From Deinococcus deserti VCD115 (GTDB lineage Bacteria > Deinococcota > Deinococci > Deinococcales > Deinococcaceae): DNA of 64,000 nt. Position 1 is the stretch's first letter, and every line of letters starts with the position of its first letter. The notes under the pieces were generated by a model. It was not told the DNA's origin, ran no database searches, and was given only the letters and a program-made list of their open reading frames with translations. Of the stretch, positions 8,908-18,345 are shown piece after piece. The stretch lies in the NCBI RefSeq assembly GCF_000020685.1, contig NC_012527.1, positions 210,001-274,000 on the forward strand, given 5' to 3'. The position numbers and the translations under genes are program-made.

Positions 8908-9390
8908 ATGCCTTACATGACATTGAGCGAACAAGTCCAGAAGTTGACCAACCCCCAGCGTAGTGATGCTTTCGTAAAAGCGTTCCGTACCGCAGTGCGT
9001 GAGGGGATTATTGAAGCCGCCGAACTCCCACAGCGTTTCACCCTGCCAAAAGAATTCAGCCGTCGTGGGCAAGAAGGCACCTACAACCGCGACGTCAAAG
9101 ATATGGCATTTGAAGTGACACCGGAGTTTGAGGAGTGGTTCGAGCGCACGAATATGGAACTGGCAACCAACCGGCGTGGGGCGAAGGTCAAGCCGACACT
9201 CGAGAACATCGAGGCTGGCCTGATTGATTTCAAAGCCCTGGCCGCCGCGACCCGTGAGAAGATGGAAGCAAGCTTCTCGAAAGGTCAGAAGCTGGGTAAC
9301 AGCCGCAAGAAAACAGCTGTAGTCAAGAAGTCCGGCTCAGGCAGAAAGTCTGCAGCAGGCAAATCCGCTGGCGCACGCAACACAAAGTAA
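8908..9390 (+). CDS. Unrecognised protein with a Lys/Ser/Ala-rich, histone-like tail
   Basis: A 160-residue soluble protein I cannot assign. Residues 1-115 look globular and mixed-charge. Residues about 125-160 are a low-complexity basic tail (SRKKTAVVKK, SGSGRKSAAGKSAGARNTK), like the tails of histone H1-like bacterial proteins, so nucleic-acid binding is a fair guess only. The start ATG follows TACTCT by seven bases, the spacing of leaderless Deinococcus promoters, and no Shine-Dalgarno is present. A strong hairpin 90 bases after the stop probably ends the transcript. Confidence 0.75.
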   Translation: MPYMTLSEQVQKLTNPQRSDAFVKAFRTAVREGIIEAAELPQRFTLPKEFSRRGQEGTYNRDVKDMAFEVTPEFEEWFERTNMELATNRRGAKVKPTLENIEAGLIDFKALAAATREKMEASFSKGQKLGNSRKKTAVVKKSGSGRKSAAGKSAGARNTK

Positions 9391-9480
9391 ACCAGACTCT
9401 CTTCACTGATTCCGTCCGATTCCGCACGTGAAGTAGGACGACAGAGACAGGGTTACAATCTTCGGTAGAACACTCTCAAA

Positions 9481-9509
9481 TGAATGCCGCCCTATATGGG
9501 TGGCATTCA
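9481..9509 (+). terminator. Stem-loop terminator
   Basis: TGAATGCCGCCC and GGGTGGCATTCA form a 12-bp stem with one G-U pair around a TATAT loop, followed by TTTG. It lies after the 160-residue basic protein gene. Confidence 0.65.
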
Positions 9510-9535
9510 TTTGTGCAGATGCTTGCGCATCACCG

Positions 9536-9559
9536 GCCCCTACGGGAACCCGTAGGGGC
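9536..9559. repeat. Perfect inverted repeat
   Basis: GCCCCTACGGG, a two-base AA centre, then CCCGTAGGGGC: an 11-bp perfect stem 26 bases after the preceding terminator and about 70 bases before the next GTG start. No T-run follows. It could be a second terminator, an operator or an RNA hairpin in the leader of the next gene. Confidence 0.6.
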
Positions 9560-9630
9560 TCATATGCATATTCAAAAACAGCACCACCTCACCGGCCACC
9601 ATCTGTTCTGTCCTCTCTCAGGAGCTCCTC

Positions 9631-10329
9631 GTGACCCCTACCCTCCGCACCAACCCTGTCACCGCCGCCCTGCTTGACCACCCTTTCCCGGATGGCTTCT
9701 GCCAGGCCCTGGCGGCTACCCACCATTGGTCGGGTCTACACGCCTCTCTCGTGCTCACCGAGTACCGACGCTTCCTTGCCCTCGCAACCAGCGGCCCGGC
9801 TGCTCCGAGCCGTCACGTGATGCTTGCCCATAACCTGCACCGAAGCGTCGCACCGGACGACTGGCAGGCTCTGTTGGAACTTGGCGGCGAGTCGCTACTC
9901 ACTACCTGGGATTCATCAGGCAGACAGGTCTACACCAGCACCCTTGACCGCTACCGGGCGACGTTCGGCCACCCCGCACCCGCCAACGTCTGGCACGATC
10001 CCCGACTCACACCTGGCAGGACCCTGAACAACTGGCTGATGCGCCACGCCCGCACGCTGATCAGCGTCACGTTGGCGGGGGTCCTTGCACTGCTCGCGGT
10101 GAACCATGTCCTTCCGGCGGGCGTCGCCACATTGTTGGGCTTCATTCTGCTCGCCGCGGTATGGGAAGTGCCGGGCCGCCAGGGATCAGCCACGGCACGA
10201 CGGGCAGTGCAGTCGTATTCTCCCTACGTAACGGTATTAGGCGCGGCCGCGGCGATGTATGGCGGCGGCCCTGGGAACGGGGGCAGTGACAGCGGTTGTG
10301 GTGACGGTGGAAGCGGCGGCTCCTGCTGA
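9631..10329 (+). CDS. Membrane protein resembling glycine-rich domain (DUF1399-like) proteins
   Basis: A 232-residue protein starting at a GTG behind CAGGAG. Residues about 40-125 (TEYRRFLALA, APSRHVMLAHNLHR, then DRYRATFGHPAP and VWHDP) follow the pattern of the N-terminal region of glycine-rich domain proteins, although the usual V-W-H-x-H motif is degenerate. Residues about 140-190 contain two membrane segments. The C-terminus is a Gly/Ser/Cys-rich tail (GGGPGNGGSDSGCGDGG), common in this group. The function of the family is not established. The match is by eye and moderate; the tail and membrane segments are certain. Confidence 0.65.
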   Translation: MTPTLRTNPVTAALLDHPFPDGFCQALAATHHWSGLHASLVLTEYRRFLALATSGPAAPSRHVMLAHNLHRSVAPDDWQALLELGGESLLTTWDSSGRQVYTSTLDRYRATFGHPAPANVWHDPRLTPGRTLNNWLMRHARTLISVTLAGVLALLAVNHVLPAGVATLLGFILLAAVWEVPGRQGSATARRAVQSYSPYVTVLGAAAAMYGGGPGNGGSDSGCGDGGSGGSC

Positions 10330-10790
10330 GAACGTCTTCATGGACAGCATGTCCTCAAAAAGGGGCACGCTTTCCTTGAGATCTGCAGACACTGCCAACC
10401 ACCTGTGTTCACGCGACGCGCGGCCTGAATTCTGTATGTGTCGCTGTAGCACAAGCGGCAATGTGATGCGGTCTTTACGGGTACTGCCTGAAGATAAGAT
10501 CGCGTGTCCTCCGAAACTGCCTGACGATAGATCTGGAAGACGACCTCTGAGCTCTTTCAGCACCTGGTGAATACCGGTGCGGCCAGCAGCGATCCCATTC
10601 GCATCTCCCTGACGTCCAGATGACCAGCGATCTCAACCTCGTTCTGAGCGTTCGCCCGGATAAATGCCGGATTTCGGTTGATCAGGCTGCTACTGAATGT
10701 TCGCACCTGTCTTTCCAGCCAGACTCCGGCAACCAGGCAACAACTGGAACAGGCCCATGCGGGAAATCCGCATTGAATCAAATAATGTGC

Positions 10791-10812
10791 TACAATTATG
10801 CTGCAATCATAA
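10791..10812 (+). promoter_or_regulatory. recA promoter -10 and RDRM-like palindrome
   Basis: TACAAT (10791-10796) is a good -10 hexamer and overlaps TTATGCTGCAATCATAA (10796-10812). This 17-bp palindrome has the TTATG...CATAA arms of the Deinococcus radiation/desiccation response motif, the operator of DdrO, which IrrE (PprI) cleaves after DNA damage. Its position over the -10 and start site fits repression by DdrO. GGAG precedes the recA ATG about 45 bases further on. Confidence 0.75.
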
Positions 10813-10859
10813 CGCCCTGTTCTGGGGCTGCCCCTAGAGCGCCCCCACCCGGAGACCCC

Positions 10860-11894
<1,035 letters not shown>

Positions 11895-11913
11895 AGATCG
11901 CCTTAATATCAAT

Positions 11914-11954
11914 CCCGCTGCCCCTGCATTTAACGCCCGGGGCGGCGGGTTTTT
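11914..11954 (+). terminator. Rho-independent terminator of recA
   Basis: CCCGCTGCCCC pairs with GGGGCGGCGGG (one G-U) and is followed by TTTTTG, 20 bases after the recA stop codon. Confidence 0.88.
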
Positions 11955-12173
11955 GCTTGCCAGCCGGTTGACCAGATGCGTGGAGAAAAGAGTCCTGGCT
12001 TTCCGGGATGGTCGGAAGTGTCACTCTGCCTCCTGCTTCTCTTTTCGCCTCAGCGACATGACAATTCTCCTGATATTCCAGCCAGGCGGCCACGATTCTC
12101 GTACTGTTCAGCGCCACAGGATGAACCGGTCAGGCCCTCTTAACCCCTTGATGCAGGCCACCACATCACCGCC

Positions 12174-12355
12174 CTCGCTCGCATTCCCGGCGGCATTTCC
12201 CTCCAGCACCTGTGCATGACGGTCCTGCAACAGTACCCAAAGGACGCCGAGGCAGGCTCGCCTACACACTGACAGGTCAGGGAGCTGTGGTGCCGGTCCT
12301 GGCGGCCCTCAGATCTCCTTGGCAGACGTGGCAAACCGGGTGGACAGAATCCTAG
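12174..12355 (+). pseudogene. Frameshifted remnant of an HxlR-family regulator
   Basis: One frame gives LARIPGGISLQHLCMTVLQQ, resembling RxIPGISxRxLTxxLRELE of HxlR winged-helix regulators. The next frame gives VPKGRRGRLAYTLTGQGAVV and then PVLAALRSPWQTW, resembling PPRVEYxLTxLGRSLxPVLxALxxW, ending at TAG 12353-12355. A frameshift separates the two, and the N-terminal third is absent. The flanks contain nothing else I recognise. Confidence 0.5.
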
Positions 12356-13013
12356 AGCATGGTCACTTCGTTCAGCAGGGAGTGACCGTAACTTACTTGA
12401 CAGCGCCGTGTGGTCCTGACCGCGGTTGTTTACATCCAGGTCGCCCTGGACTCTCTCACCCAGCGCCTTTCCGTGGTCCCGGAGATCGGAGCACCTGAGC
12501 GTCTAGGTCAAAGGGCCTGAAGCAGCGGTCGGTGACCGCCTTGAACAGTCAGGAACACCGGTTGTTGACCCAACGGACTTGACTCCGCGCAATGTCGGCT
12601 ATGAAGAAGCACCTCCTGAAGGAGCAACCGCAGAAGCAGCTGATGCCCCCGGTCTCAGCGACCAGTTACACGCCTGCCCCCAGTGGTTCTCAGGGGTAGT
12701 CCTCATTGCCCCAGCCATCTGTGCAACTCGGTCCATCCGCCCGAACCGTACCCGTCCGGCGCGTTCCCGTGCAGCGCACGCCATTGCCACGTACCCCCTT
12801 GTCGCGTCATGGTCGCCATTCCTCCAGAGGCCCGCGGCTGGTGGTACAACGTGCGCTCCTGCGTGGTCTGAGAGTCGGCAGGAAGAGGGCGGCCAGGCTG
12901 AAACATCACCTGCCCAGCCTACCCGACCACTTCGGGCGGGAGCGCAGTCTCCTTCGCAGGACGTACCAGCGGGTCCCGGGGCGTACAGCAAATGAACGCT
13001 ACGCTCTAGCCGT
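12356..13013. other. No convincing gene
   Basis: Frames here are GC-rich shadows without Shine-Dalgarno or homology, including one of 170 codons from 12706 rich in Arg, Pro and Ser. A 32-codon frame at 12600 starting MKKHLLKEQPQKQ lacks a ribosome-binding site. I see nothing I would annotate. Confidence 0.4.
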
Positions 13014-13226
13014 TCAGCTTAGAGCAAAGACGAAAAACACGGCGACCCATATGGCACGGGCCGCCAGACCTACCACATGCATCCGTTCCACCAGTCCATC
13101 TTCTGAACTTCGCCATTCCACGACCCCTGTTGCCCGCAATCCGCATTTCTCCATAGCCTCCCTCAAAGGCACGACGAAGTACTCATGTGCGACGATCCGA
13201 AGCGCACCCCGCTCCTGAGCGATGGC
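13014..13226 (-). pseudogene. Possible 3' fragment of a small membrane-protein gene
   Basis: An open minus-strand frame of 70 codons bounded by TAA upstream reads with sensible codon use, for example RIVAHEYFVVPLREAMEKC. It ends in a hydrophobic helix (AIWVAVFFVFALS) and a stop. It has no good start codon; the first GTG would leave about 52 residues. I do not recognise it, and a truncated gene is the simplest reading. Confidence 0.3.
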
Positions 13227-13310
13227 TTACTGGTGCCTTCCTGCTTCATGAACCGGTGGACCACGAATTTCACCTTGACGTGCCCGCATTCTCCCCCGCA
13301 CGCTAAAGGC

Positions 13311-13721
13311 ATGACCGCCGCCGCCAGCGCTCCGCTGGATTCCACGCACAACCAACAGACCTTCGACACCTGCATCGCCCTTACCCTCCAGATGATCGCG
13401 GCCATCGAATTCTCCCCTACTCTCCCCGGCACCCAGCCCACCCGCGAAATGATTCTCGAATTCGCCGGCCAGGTTGAGCGCAATGCTCAGGACATCGCCC
13501 TTATGTCCTCTCGCGCCAGCGAGGACGTACACCAGCAGGGCACTGAGATTTACACCCAGCTGTGTGCAGCCAGAAATGAACCCCTGCAAGTCGCGTATCA
13601 CGCATTACACAGCGCCGCATTTCTCGGGCTGGGCGGTGGACTGACGACCGCCACCATGCTCGCGACGGTCAGCGTCGCCCTCCGCATTCTTGCGAACCAG
13701 CACGGCCGGCTCACCCATTGA
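13311..13721 (+). CDS. Hypothetical protein with a hydrophobic C-terminal segment
   Basis: A 136-residue protein of unknown function. The chosen ATG at 13311 has TTGACG (13275-13280) and CACGCT (13299-13304) upstream, with six bases between the -10-like hexamer and the ATG, which suggests a leaderless transcript. Starting at 13185 would add an unconvincing Pro/Cys-rich extension. Residues about 95-130 (FLGLGGGLTTATMLATVSVALRIL is the region) form one membrane-like helix; the rest is helical and soluble. Confidence 0.6.
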   Translation: MTAAASAPLDSTHNQQTFDTCIALTLQMIAAIEFSPTLPGTQPTREMILEFAGQVERNAQDIALMSSRASEDVHQQGTEIYTQLCAARNEPLQVAYHALHSAAFLGLGGGLTTATMLATVSVALRILANQHGRLTH

Positions 13722-13884
13722 CAGGCGTCCTCTGAATTTGCACACCCTTGCCGGGCTGCCTGCCCACCATCGCTCCAAGCGTGGTGGGATTCCTGTTCTA
13801 TGCCTGAAATGCCCTTCAGAGGAGCGCATGATGACTGCCTGCCTTCTTGGAAAAACGGCACGCCCATCAACACACACCACGAGC

Positions 13885-14468
13885 TCAGCCCAACCGGTCG
13901 CGTCCAGCGGCCATAGCCTGGTACATGCGCTGGTCAGCCAGGGTGACGAGTTCCTCCACTTCTTTCGCTTCGCTGAGTAAGGCCAATCCACTCCTGATGG
14001 TCGTGAAATCCGCGAATCTGGAGATCACGAACAGCGCGCAGGATGCGGAGATGCCTCTGGCCTGTGTGGCCTTCCTTGCCAGGATCGCGGCAAGGATTCC
14101 TGTCCACCACAACGCACCAACACGTCATCTGGACCGGTCAACTCATTCAGGACGTGCGCAACCGCCTCGAGCACCTGATCTCCACGTTCATGCCCCATCG
14201 AATCGTTGATGGTTTTGAAATGACCCAGGTCGAGAACCGAGACAGAAAAACCTTTCCACTGATGCATGCAGTGCGCGGCAAGCGTCTCCAGCTTTTCTTC
14301 ACCCGAACGCCTGTTGCACGACCCTTTCAAACGATCGGTCGCTGCCAAGTGAGCCCTCTGCCGGGTTCGCAAGTGCCCCCTCTGGACCGTATCACCGTAC
14401 AGGGTCAGGTACCCCGTCAGGATCAGAAGAAAATCCAGCAGGAGAAGGCCAGGAAAGTCTGGAGACAT
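13885..14468 (-). pseudogene. Decayed GGDEF (diguanylate cyclase) gene
   Basis: The minus strand encodes a hydrophobic start, then LKGSCNRRSGEEKL (for LTGLPNRR), SVSVLDLGHFKTINDSMGHE, RGDQVLEAVAHVL and DDVLVRCGGQE. The frame breaks at about 14097 inside the GGDEF signature, and the next frame continues LAAILARKATQARG and ends LADQRMYQAMAAGRDRLG, the normal C-terminus of the domain. One base appears lost from the Phe codon of GG[D/Q]EF, and Asp has become Gln, so the active site is gone. The sensor part is also truncated. It once made c-di-GMP. Confidence 0.8.
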
Positions 14469-14550
14469 TGAGCAGCTACCGCGTCTACCCGTGGGGCGTG
14501 TCCTGGAGCCGGCGATAACGGGTGCGGATGCCGCCCCTTCGCACAGGCAG

Positions 14551-16197
14551 TCAGGCTGTGGCTGCGGGAGTCAACAGGTTATTTTCCAGGACGATTCCCA
14601 AAGCTAAGGTCTGATAGCCCTGCTGGTCGAACAGCACAGTAATCTTGTCGCCTTCGTAGTGCATCACCAGCCCTTCGCCAAAGGTTGGATGATCCACCCT
14701 CATCCCCAGAGGCAGCGGACGCTTTGAGTCTGCTGTCCTCCCCTCTTCAGGCTTTGCCTTGCAGGTATCACAGGAGCCGCATGGCGTTGCGAGAGCCTCG
14801 CCGAAGTAATTCAATAAAAACTCGCGCCGGCATCCTGTACATTCAGCGTAGCTGCGCATCATGTCCAGGCGCGAGCGCTCGAACGCACGCCGATGTTCCT
14901 GCGCCTCAGTCACCTGCGTGGCGGTTGATGCGCAGACCGGTGCGGCGAGAACGGTGATATCACCGCAAGGATCGCACTCCAGAACGCCAGCCTCTTCCAG
15001 GCGGGCAATGCAGTTCAACACCTTTGGCCGGGAGAGCCCGGTGGCGTCTTGCAATAGTTCCGCGTTCAACGGCCCCGCCTGCTCCTCAAATACACGCAGA
15101 ATCTGCTCGACCTCGTCGACCTGTACCGGGGAACTGCTGGAGAAAAAGCGCTGCAGCTGCAGGTCACTCGGGGTGTAGAACAGCACAGCTTCAGCCGAAC
15201 CACCGTCGCGACCAGCCCGGCCGATTTCCTGGTAATACGAGTCCACTGAACCGGAAATATTGAGATGATGCACGAAGCGCACGTTGGGCTTGTCAATGCC
15301 CATGCCAAAGGCTGAGGTCGCGACGATAACCTCCAGTTCATCGTTCATGAAGCCCGTCTGGACAGCCTCACGAGCGGAGGCGGCCATGCCAGCGTGGTAC
15401 GCCGAAGCCAGAATGCCTCGGGCCTGAAGGTCGCTGGCAAGCTCGTCGGCCGCTTTGCGGGTCGCCACATACACAATGCCTGGCGTCTGCGACTGCTCCA
15501 CGTCATCAAGCAAAGCCGAGCGTTTAAGGCCGGCGTCCTCGAACTGCCGCACGGCCAGGTGAATGTTGGGGCGGTCGAATCCATGGACCAGTACCCGGGG
15601 ATCACGCATTCCCAGGCGCTGCACGATCTCAGCGCGAACAGGAGCAGCCGCAGTTGCGGTCAGGGCAAGGACAGTCGGATGACCAAGTGACTCCACAACG
15701 GCACCCAACCGGAGGTACTCAGGACGGAAATCATGTCCCCATTCACTCACACAGTGAGCTTCATCAACGACAAACAGTGAGGGCCGGGCAGCACGCAACC
15801 GTTCCAGGGTCTCCTCGTTGCTCAGCTGCTCAGGGGCGAGGAACAGGAACTCCAGGTCACCCATGCTCAGCGCTTCCAGGGTAGCTTCCCGGTCGCACGG
15901 TCGCACGGTTGAGTTCAGCAAGGCGGCTTGACCCGGCGAATACGTTTCCAGTGCAAGAACCTGATCGCGCTGAAGGGCGATCAATGGAGACACGACGATG
16001 GTAGGTCCACTCAGGGACAACGCCGCAATCTGGTAAATGGCAGATTTCCCGCTGCCGGTCGGCATCACGGTCAGGGTGTCATGCCCACCCAGAACTGAAG
16101 CAATAGCTTCCTGTTGAGCAGGATGAAGGTTCTCATAGCCAAATACTTCCCGCGCTATCTGCTGAGCTTGTTGGATGTTTTTTGTTGGTCGTGGCAT
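14551..16197 (-). CDS. RecQ-family ATP-dependent DNA helicase
   Basis: A 548-residue superfamily-2 helicase. Residues 45-52 are Walker A (MPTGSGKS), followed by [13 protein letters not shown], the DEAH box [19 protein letters not shown] with the RecQ aromatic-rich loop, LALTATA, and motifs IV-VI ([47 protein letters not shown]). A RecQ zinc cluster is visible ([22 protein letters not shown]). After it comes a short domain ([31 protein letters not shown] pattern) like the hypervariable tail seen in some RecQ relatives; no HRDC domain is present. AAAGGA before the ATG at 16197 favours that start over one 11 codons upstream. It probably acts in repair or recombination in the cytoplasm. Confidence 0.93.
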   Translation of the reverse strand: MPRPTKNIQQAQQIAREVFGYENLHPAQQEAIASVLGGHDTLTVMPTGSGKSAIYQIAALSLSGPTIVVSPLIALQRDQVLALETYSPGQAALLNSTVRPCDREATLEALSMGDLEFLFLAPEQLSNEETLERLRAARPSLFVVDEAHCVSEWGHDFRPEYLRLGAVVESLGHPTVLALTATAAAPVRAEIVQRLGMRDPRVLVHGFDRPNIHLAVRQFEDAGLKRSALLDDVEQSQTPGIVYVATRKAADELASDLQARGILASAYHAGMAASAREAVQTGFMNDELEVIVATSAFGMGIDKPNVRFVHHLNISGSVDSYYQEIGRAGRDGGSAEAVLFYTPSDLQLQRFFSSSSPVQVDEVEQILRVFEEQAGPLNAELLQDATGLSRPKVLNCIARLEEAGVLECDPCGDITVLAAPVCASTATQVTEAQEHRRAFERSRLDMMRSYAECTGCRREFLLNYFGEALATPCGSCDTCKAKPEEGRTADSKRPLPLGMRVDHPTFGEGLVMHYEGDKITVLFDQQGYQTLALGIVLENNLLTPAATA

Positions 16198-16822
16198 GGA
16201 AGTCCTTTCAGGCAGGAAATGGAATGTCACGTCGAGCTCAGCAATCCTGTTCCTATGAACAAACGCGGCGCTCCTCGGAACATCCCCCGAATTCTCGGGG
16301 AGACCGGCCCTGACAAGGCTGAAGGAAGATCAAGCTGCCTTGGCCCAGTTGGAAGGCTCTCCGAGAGTGAATTAAAGAGATCCTTACTCTTGCCGGTGAA
16401 TCAATGTCCTCAGACCTGCAGAGGCTGCCGCAGGTGCGGGAGGTCCGGTGTTGAGCTCCTGTAGAAATCAAGGGCCAGCAAAGAGCAGTGGTGTTGGGTG
16501 ACTGTGCTGAAGCACGCCACACTTTTTCTGGCGAAAGACCACCAGCACCACCAGAGGGCAGCCTGGTCGACAGTTCCCGCCACCTCCCCAGCTCGCGCCC
16601 CTTCCCGGACATGCAGCAACTGCCCGGTGCGGCGTTCTGAACGCCATGACGCATCTTCAGGGTCAAGATTGCTGGCTCCGGCAGGCCAGGCCAGCGCCAG
16701 CTCCTCCGGACCACACCGCCTCAGCCCCTGGGAAGGGGACCAACCAAAGCATGGAGCTCCGCAATTGTCAGCCCAGGAGTGCTGGCTCATGCTGTGAACT
16801 TCGTACCATTATGAGCCTGCCT
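16198..16822. other. No recognisable gene
   Basis: Several frames of 100-150 codons occur on both strands with low-complexity or unlikely composition, none with a Shine-Dalgarno, domain or homolog that I know. The first bases hold the leader of the helicase gene. Nothing else is supported. Confidence 0.4.
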
Positions 16823-17560
16823 TCAGGTGCGAGCCCTGCTCTGCAGCGCAAGATCAACCCGATCTGTCGTGATCTGGCGGAGGTGTTGCCGGAACCAGTA
16901 CCTCAGATCAGCGTCATGATTGACGACCCAGACTCCCAACCGGTCAGCACCAAACCTGGCAGAGAACTGCTGCAGGGTCTCCTTTAATAGGGACTGCTCA
17001 ACTGCGACGAGCAGGTCAGGAAGGGCCTCCAGCTGAATCATGGCTTGTTTGAACCCTCCTGCCTGCGCCAGGGTGCTGTGGTCCACCGACCTGAGGACAC
17101 GAGCAGAACTGTCAAGATGGCGTACTTTCTGGAGGACCTCGTGGTTGAACGAGGTCAGGACTGACCGCTGTTGAAGGCCGAATTGGGCGATAGTGCCGAT
17201 GACCTGGGCTTCCAGCCCCGGATAGGGCTGCCCGGTACTGTCTGTTTTCAGTTCAATGTGGAGTTCCAAGGCGCTGTTCTGAAACACCTCCAGAACCTGT
17301 TCGAGGCTTGGAAGGCCTTCAACGCTGTCTCGCAGTCGAAGGGACTGAAGCTCAGAAAGCGTCCGGGTTCTGACCGGGCCGGAACTGTGTGTCGTTCGTT
17401 CAAGAGTCGCGTCATGAATGACGATCACTTGGTCATCTGCTGTGAGGTGGACATCGAACTCGACACCCTCGACGCCCGAATTGACGAGTTGGCCGAAGCC
17501 TTCAAGGGTATTTTCAGGCCAGAGATGACGGGAGCCGCGGTGCCCGATGATCATACTCAT
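16823..17560 (-). CDS. Glycerophosphodiester phosphodiesterase (GDPD family)
   Basis: A 245-residue cytoplasmic enzyme hydrolysing glycerophosphodiesters to glycerol-3-phosphate and an alcohol. It begins MSMIIGHRGSRHLWPENTLE with the HRG and PENT motifs. EFDVHLTADDQVIVIHDATL supplies the metal-binding E-x-D and the catalytic second His, and HIELK and GVWVVN follow as in the family. The size is typical. The ATG at 17560 is preceded by TAAGAG; the open frame runs 72 codons further but without support. It appears monocistronic; the upstream 290 bases carry the divergent hsp20 promoter. Confidence 0.93.
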   Translation of the reverse strand: MSMIIGHRGSRHLWPENTLEGFGQLVNSGVEGVEFDVHLTADDQVIVIHDATLERTTHSSGPVRTRTLSELQSLRLRDSVEGLPSLEQVLEVFQNSALELHIELKTDSTGQPYPGLEAQVIGTIAQFGLQQRSVLTSFNHEVLQKVRHLDSSARVLRSVDHSTLAQAGGFKQAMIQLEALPDLLVAVEQSLLKETLQQFSARFGADRLGVWVVNHDADLRYWFRQHLRQITTDRVDLALQSRART

Positions 17561-17757
17561 GGTCAAACTCTTACATGCAGCCAGTCTTGTGTTGGCGCAG
17601 CCTGGCGTGGAGAGCATGATGTTGCCGGATGAGCCTGGGAGAGCGTGGTTCCAGCCCGGCAGGCTGGGTACGGAGCATCTGCTCCATGGGGGTACAGAGA
17701 GCTCGTGTCGGCACCTGATGTCACGCACTACAGTCGGCTGGATCAGGCGCGAGTATC

Positions 17758-17786
17758 TTGACAAATCCAGACGCATGTTTTATATG
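17758..17786 (+). promoter_or_regulatory. Sigma-70-type promoter of the hsp20 operon
   Basis: TTGACA (17758-17763), a 17-base spacer and TATATG (17781-17786). It is the best vegetative promoter match that I see in the window and points at the hsp20 gene 63 bases downstream. Confidence 0.8.
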
Positions 17787-17793
17787 GGTGAGT

Positions 17794-17825
17794 TGTGGGA
17801 CATCAGGTAAATATTGTGTCCCACA
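17794..17825 (+). repeat. Inverted repeat in the hsp20 leader, operator or RNA hairpin
   Basis: TGTGGGACA (17794-17802) and TGTCCCACA (17817-17825) are perfect 9-bp arms around 14 bases. They lie at about the expected transcription start and just before the GGAGG. The sequence is neither CIRCE (TTAGCACTC-N9-GAGTGCTAA) nor HAIR (CTTGAGT-N7-ACTCAAG), so another repressor, or a temperature-sensitive hairpin, is possible. Confidence 0.7.
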
Positions 17826-17848
17826 GGCAGAAAACCTGGAGGTGAATC

Positions 17849-18322
17849 ATGACAACTGCATCAACTCGAAGCAACAGCCTGACACCCTGGAGCCCAGACG
17901 TCATGCCTGTCACCGGCTCCCTCTGGCCCACCATGGACCTCTTTAATAAAGGTCCAGGTCAATCGTCGACCGGTTCAAACCGCCTGCTCCTGGACATGTA
18001 CGAAACCCCGACGCATGTGGTGGTTGATCTTGCGTTGCCCGGAGTGAAACCCGAGGACCTTGATGTTCAGGTCGAAGGCCTGACTGTCACTATCCGGGGA
18101 CACTACACCGAACACCAGGATCAGGGCACGCGGTACTGGTATAAGGCTCTCCCAGACGGCGAATTCCTGTACCGCCTGACGCTTCCCGTGAAGGTTGCCA
18201 GCGACGAAGTCGACGCCACCCTGGAAAGCGGCCTCCTGCACCTGTACCTGCCCAAGGCTCCGGAGGCCCGCACACGGAGGATTGAAATCAAGCGCGCCGG
18301 TGACTCCATCGCCCACGACTGA
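17849..18322 (+). CDS. Small heat shock protein, Hsp20/alpha-crystallin family
   Basis: A 157-residue chaperone that holds unfolding proteins. Residues about 48-145 are the alpha-crystallin domain: MYETPTHVVVDLALPGVKPE, LDVQVEGLTVTIRGHY, EFLYRLTLPVKV, and the A-x-L-x-x-G-L-L-x-L-x-L-P-K signature (ATLESGLLHLYLPK). The C-terminal extension contains RRIEI as the I-x-I/V contact motif. GGAGG stands seven bases before the ATG. The trypsin-fold gene starts 23 bases after the stop, so the two are probably co-transcribed. Confidence 0.94.
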   Translation: MTTASTRSNSLTPWSPDVMPVTGSLWPTMDLFNKGPGQSSTGSNRLLLDMYETPTHVVVDLALPGVKPEDLDVQVEGLTVTIRGHYTEHQDQGTRYWYKALPDGEFLYRLTLPVKVASDEVDATLESGLLHLYLPKAPEARTRRIEIKRAGDSIAHD

Positions 18323-18345
18323 GGGCCAGTTTTAGGGTGATTGTG

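Noticed and set aside
10620..10859. 80-codon upstream extension of the recA frame
   Set aside because: The promoter -10 and RDRM lie at 10791-10812, inside the extension, and GGAG sits before the ATG at 10860. RecA proteins begin there.
12600..12698. 32-codon frame MKKHLLKEQPQKQ... as a peptide gene
   Set aside because: No Shine-Dalgarno, no promoter spacing and no neighbouring modification or export genes. A lysine-rich start alone is not enough.
12706..13218. 170-codon Arg/Pro/Ser-rich frame
   Set aside because: The composition is typical of an out-of-frame reading of GC-rich DNA, it has no start signal, and it overlaps a more coding-like minus-strand fragment.
17794..17825. CIRCE or HAIR element before hsp20
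   Set aside because: The arms do not resemble TTAGCACTC or CTTGAGT. It is kept only as an unassigned inverted repeat.
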